A DNA stretch of 6,541 bases from an uncultured Actinomycetes bacterium (GTDB taxonomy: Bacteria > Actinomycetota > CALGFH01): NCBI GenBank assembly GCA_937881255.1, contig CALGFH010000020.1, positions 1 to 6,541 of the forward strand, read 5' to 3'. The first letter of the stretch is position 1; each line of letters opens with the position of its first letter. Position numbers and translations under genes: made by a program. Shown piece by piece: positions 5,323-6,541 of the stretch. The notes below the pieces were generated by a model. The model was not told the DNA's origin, searched no databases, and saw only the letters and a program-made list of their open reading frames with translations.

Positions 5323-6541
5323 ATGCGCACCGCCGCCCGCATCCTTCCCGTCGTCCTCGCCACCCTGCTGGTGGCCGGGCTGGTGCTGCCGTCGGCCGGG
5401 GCCGTGCCGTCCCCGACCCCGGCCACCACCCTCCAGTTCTACGGGGGTGAGGTGCGGGCCGTCGCCCAGATCGGCACCACCATCTACGTCGGCGGCAGCT
5501 TCACCGCGGTCGGCTACGGCAGCCCCACCATCGCCCGGTCCCACCTGGTCGCCCTCGACGCCACCACCGGCCTGCACCTCGCCGCCTTCGACCCGCGGGC
5601 CAGCGACGACGTCAACGCCCTGCTGGCCAGCCCCGACGGGACCCGCCTGTACGCCGGCGGGGTGTTCAACAACGTGCGCGGCTGCACCAGCTGCGACCGG
5701 CTGGCCATGCTCGACCCGGTCACCGGGATCGCCAACACCGCCTTCGGGCCGCAGCCCAACGCCGCCGTGCTCAAGCTCGCCCTGGCCGGCAACACCCTGT
5801 TCGCCGGGGGCACCTTCGCCAGCGTCGACGGCCGGCGGCGGGTCCGGCTGGCGGCGGTCAACGCCACCACCGGGGCCGTCGGGGCCATGGCCCTGCACGC
5901 CAACGGGGCGGTCCGCGACCTGGCCGTGAGCCCGGGCGGGACCACGCTCTACCTGGCCGGGGCGTTCACCTCGGTCGGGGGCGCCACCCGCTACAACTTC
6001 GCCTCGGTCGCGATCGCCTCGCGCACCCTGACCGCCTGGAACCCCAACGTCCACGCCTCCGGCTGGGGGGTGGCGCTGTCACCCGACGGCGCCACCGCCT
6101 ACCTGACCACCGCCGACGGCAACGAGAGCATCTGCGGCGCGGCCCACGAGTCGGTGATCGCCATGCCGGCCGGCACCCCCGGCACCCCGCCGGTCCTGTG
6201 GCACAACGGCGGCGCCCCCGGCTGCCCCTTCAACTCCGGCGACATCAACGCCGTCGAGGCGACCGCCGGCGCCGTCTACATCGGCGGGCACCTGACCAAC
6301 CTGTGCACGGTCAAGAACACCTCCTACACCCTCCGCTGCCCCGGCGCCCTGACCGTCCGCACCCACGTCGCCGCCCTCGACCCGGCCACCGGGGTCCCGC
6401 TCACCTGGAACCCCGGGGCCAGCGGCACCCGCGGCGTCCTCACCGCCGAGGCCCTCCCGGCCGGCCTGGCCATCGGCGGCGACTTCCAGGGCGCCGCCGG
6501 CGCCCCCCACCAGGGCTTCGCCCTGTTCCCGGGCACGCCCT
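5323..6541 (+). CDS. Secreted repeat protein, probable beta-propeller (3' end outside window)
   Basis: The first 406 codons of an open frame with no stop before the window edge. The N-terminus is a classic Sec signal peptide: MRTAAR, a hydrophobic core at about 7-22, then the cleavage motif AGA after residue 27. A proline/threonine linker follows. The mature part repeats a unit of about 50-60 residues whose core is Y-x-G-G-x-F-x-x-V followed by a segment like L-x-A-L-D-x-x-T-G. Cores start at 55, 110, 160, 210, 319 and 384, with a degenerate one near 259. The sixth repeat region carries extra cysteines (C328, C339); others are CTSC (121-124), C271 and C301, which suggests disulfides outside the cell. 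Such repeats are typical of actinobacterial extracellular beta-propeller proteins, often followed by PKD or other binding domains, but the C-terminus is not visible. ATG is supported by GGAG (5311-5314), eight bases upstream. No catalytic motif seen; function unknown. Confidence 0.85.
   Translation, partial: MRTAARILPVVLATLLVAGLVLPSAGAVPSPTPATTLQFYGGEVRAVAQIGTTIYVGGSFTAVGYGSPTIARSHLVALDATTGLHLAAFDPRASDDVNALLASPDGTRLYAGGVFNNVRGCTSCDRLAMLDPVTGIANTAFGPQPNAAVLKLALAGNTLFAGGTFASVDGRRRVRLAAVNATTGAVGAMALHANGAVRDLAVSPGGTTLYLAGAFTSVGGATRYNFASVAIASRTLTAWNPNVHASGWGVALSPDGATAYLTTADGNESICGAAHESVIAMPAGTPGTPPVLWHNGGAPGCPFNSGDINAVEATAGAVYIGGHLTNLCTVKNTSYTLRCPGALTVRTHVAALDPATGVPLTWNPGASGTRGVLTAEALPAGLAIGGDFQGAAGAPHQGFALFPGTP
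5485..6486 (+). repeat. Coding region of the degenerate ~50-residue propeller repeats
   Basis: The protein-level repeat cores YVGGSF, YAGGVF, FAGGTF, YLAGAF, YIGGHL and IGGDF begin near 5485, 5650, 5800, 5950, 6277 and 6472. The first four are spaced 55, 50 and 50 residues apart; the interval between the fourth and fifth is about two units and includes a degenerate copy (AYLTTADG, near 6097). The repeats are divergent at the DNA level, so they reflect old duplication and not a recent tandem array. Confidence 0.6.

Noticed and set aside
4930..6054. Minus-strand open frame of 374 codons opposite osmC and the repeat protein.
   Set aside because: It is low-complexity and antisense to two genes with clear domains or a signal peptide, so it is a shadow.

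Overview
The window has very high G+C (about three quarters by eye). Its genes use almost only G or C at third codon positions, Shine-Dalgarno sites of the GGAGG type are common, and one gene starts with GTG. Together with an efflux pump that resembles LfrA/QacA, this points to a chromosomal segment of a high-GC actinobacterium (Actinomycetota). The exact lineage cannot be read from the sequence. I see no rRNA, tRNA, CRISPR array, insertion sequence or phage gene.

Layout, left to right. (1) 21-1019, minus: a small-molecule kinase of the aminoglycoside phosphotransferase fold, closest in my recall to the APH(9) spectinomycin kinases. (2) 1098-1205, plus: a 35-residue single-pass membrane peptide with a strong ribosome binding site. 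It is divergent from the kinase, and its stop codon overlaps the stop codon of the next gene. (3) 1202-2791, minus: a 14-helix DHA2-type multidrug efflux transporter. (4) 2936-3451, plus, divergent from the pump: an O6-alkylguanine-DNA alkyltransferase that keeps its active-site cysteine but has lost the usual arginine finger and carries an insertion in its DNA-binding motif. (5) 3498-4700, plus: a second, 12-helix-type MFS transporter resembling the fosmidomycin-resistance (Fsr) group. (6) 4748-5194, plus: an OsmC-family thiol peroxidase. (7) 5323 to the window end, plus: the first 406 residues of a secreted protein built from roughly 50-residue glycine-rich repeats, probably a beta-propeller. 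It is cut by the window edge.

The first six genes have a loose common theme of coping with toxic small molecules: drug modification, two exporters, repair of alkylated DNA and removal of organic peroxides. They lie on both strands with mixed spacing, so this is a neighbourhood and not one operon; only ogt, the second MFS gene and osmC could share a transcript. No regulator gene is present. The window looks mostly ordinary. The points most worth a second look are the small membrane peptide at 1098-1205 and the atypical alkyltransferase at 2936-3451. I found no convincing new multi-gene system.
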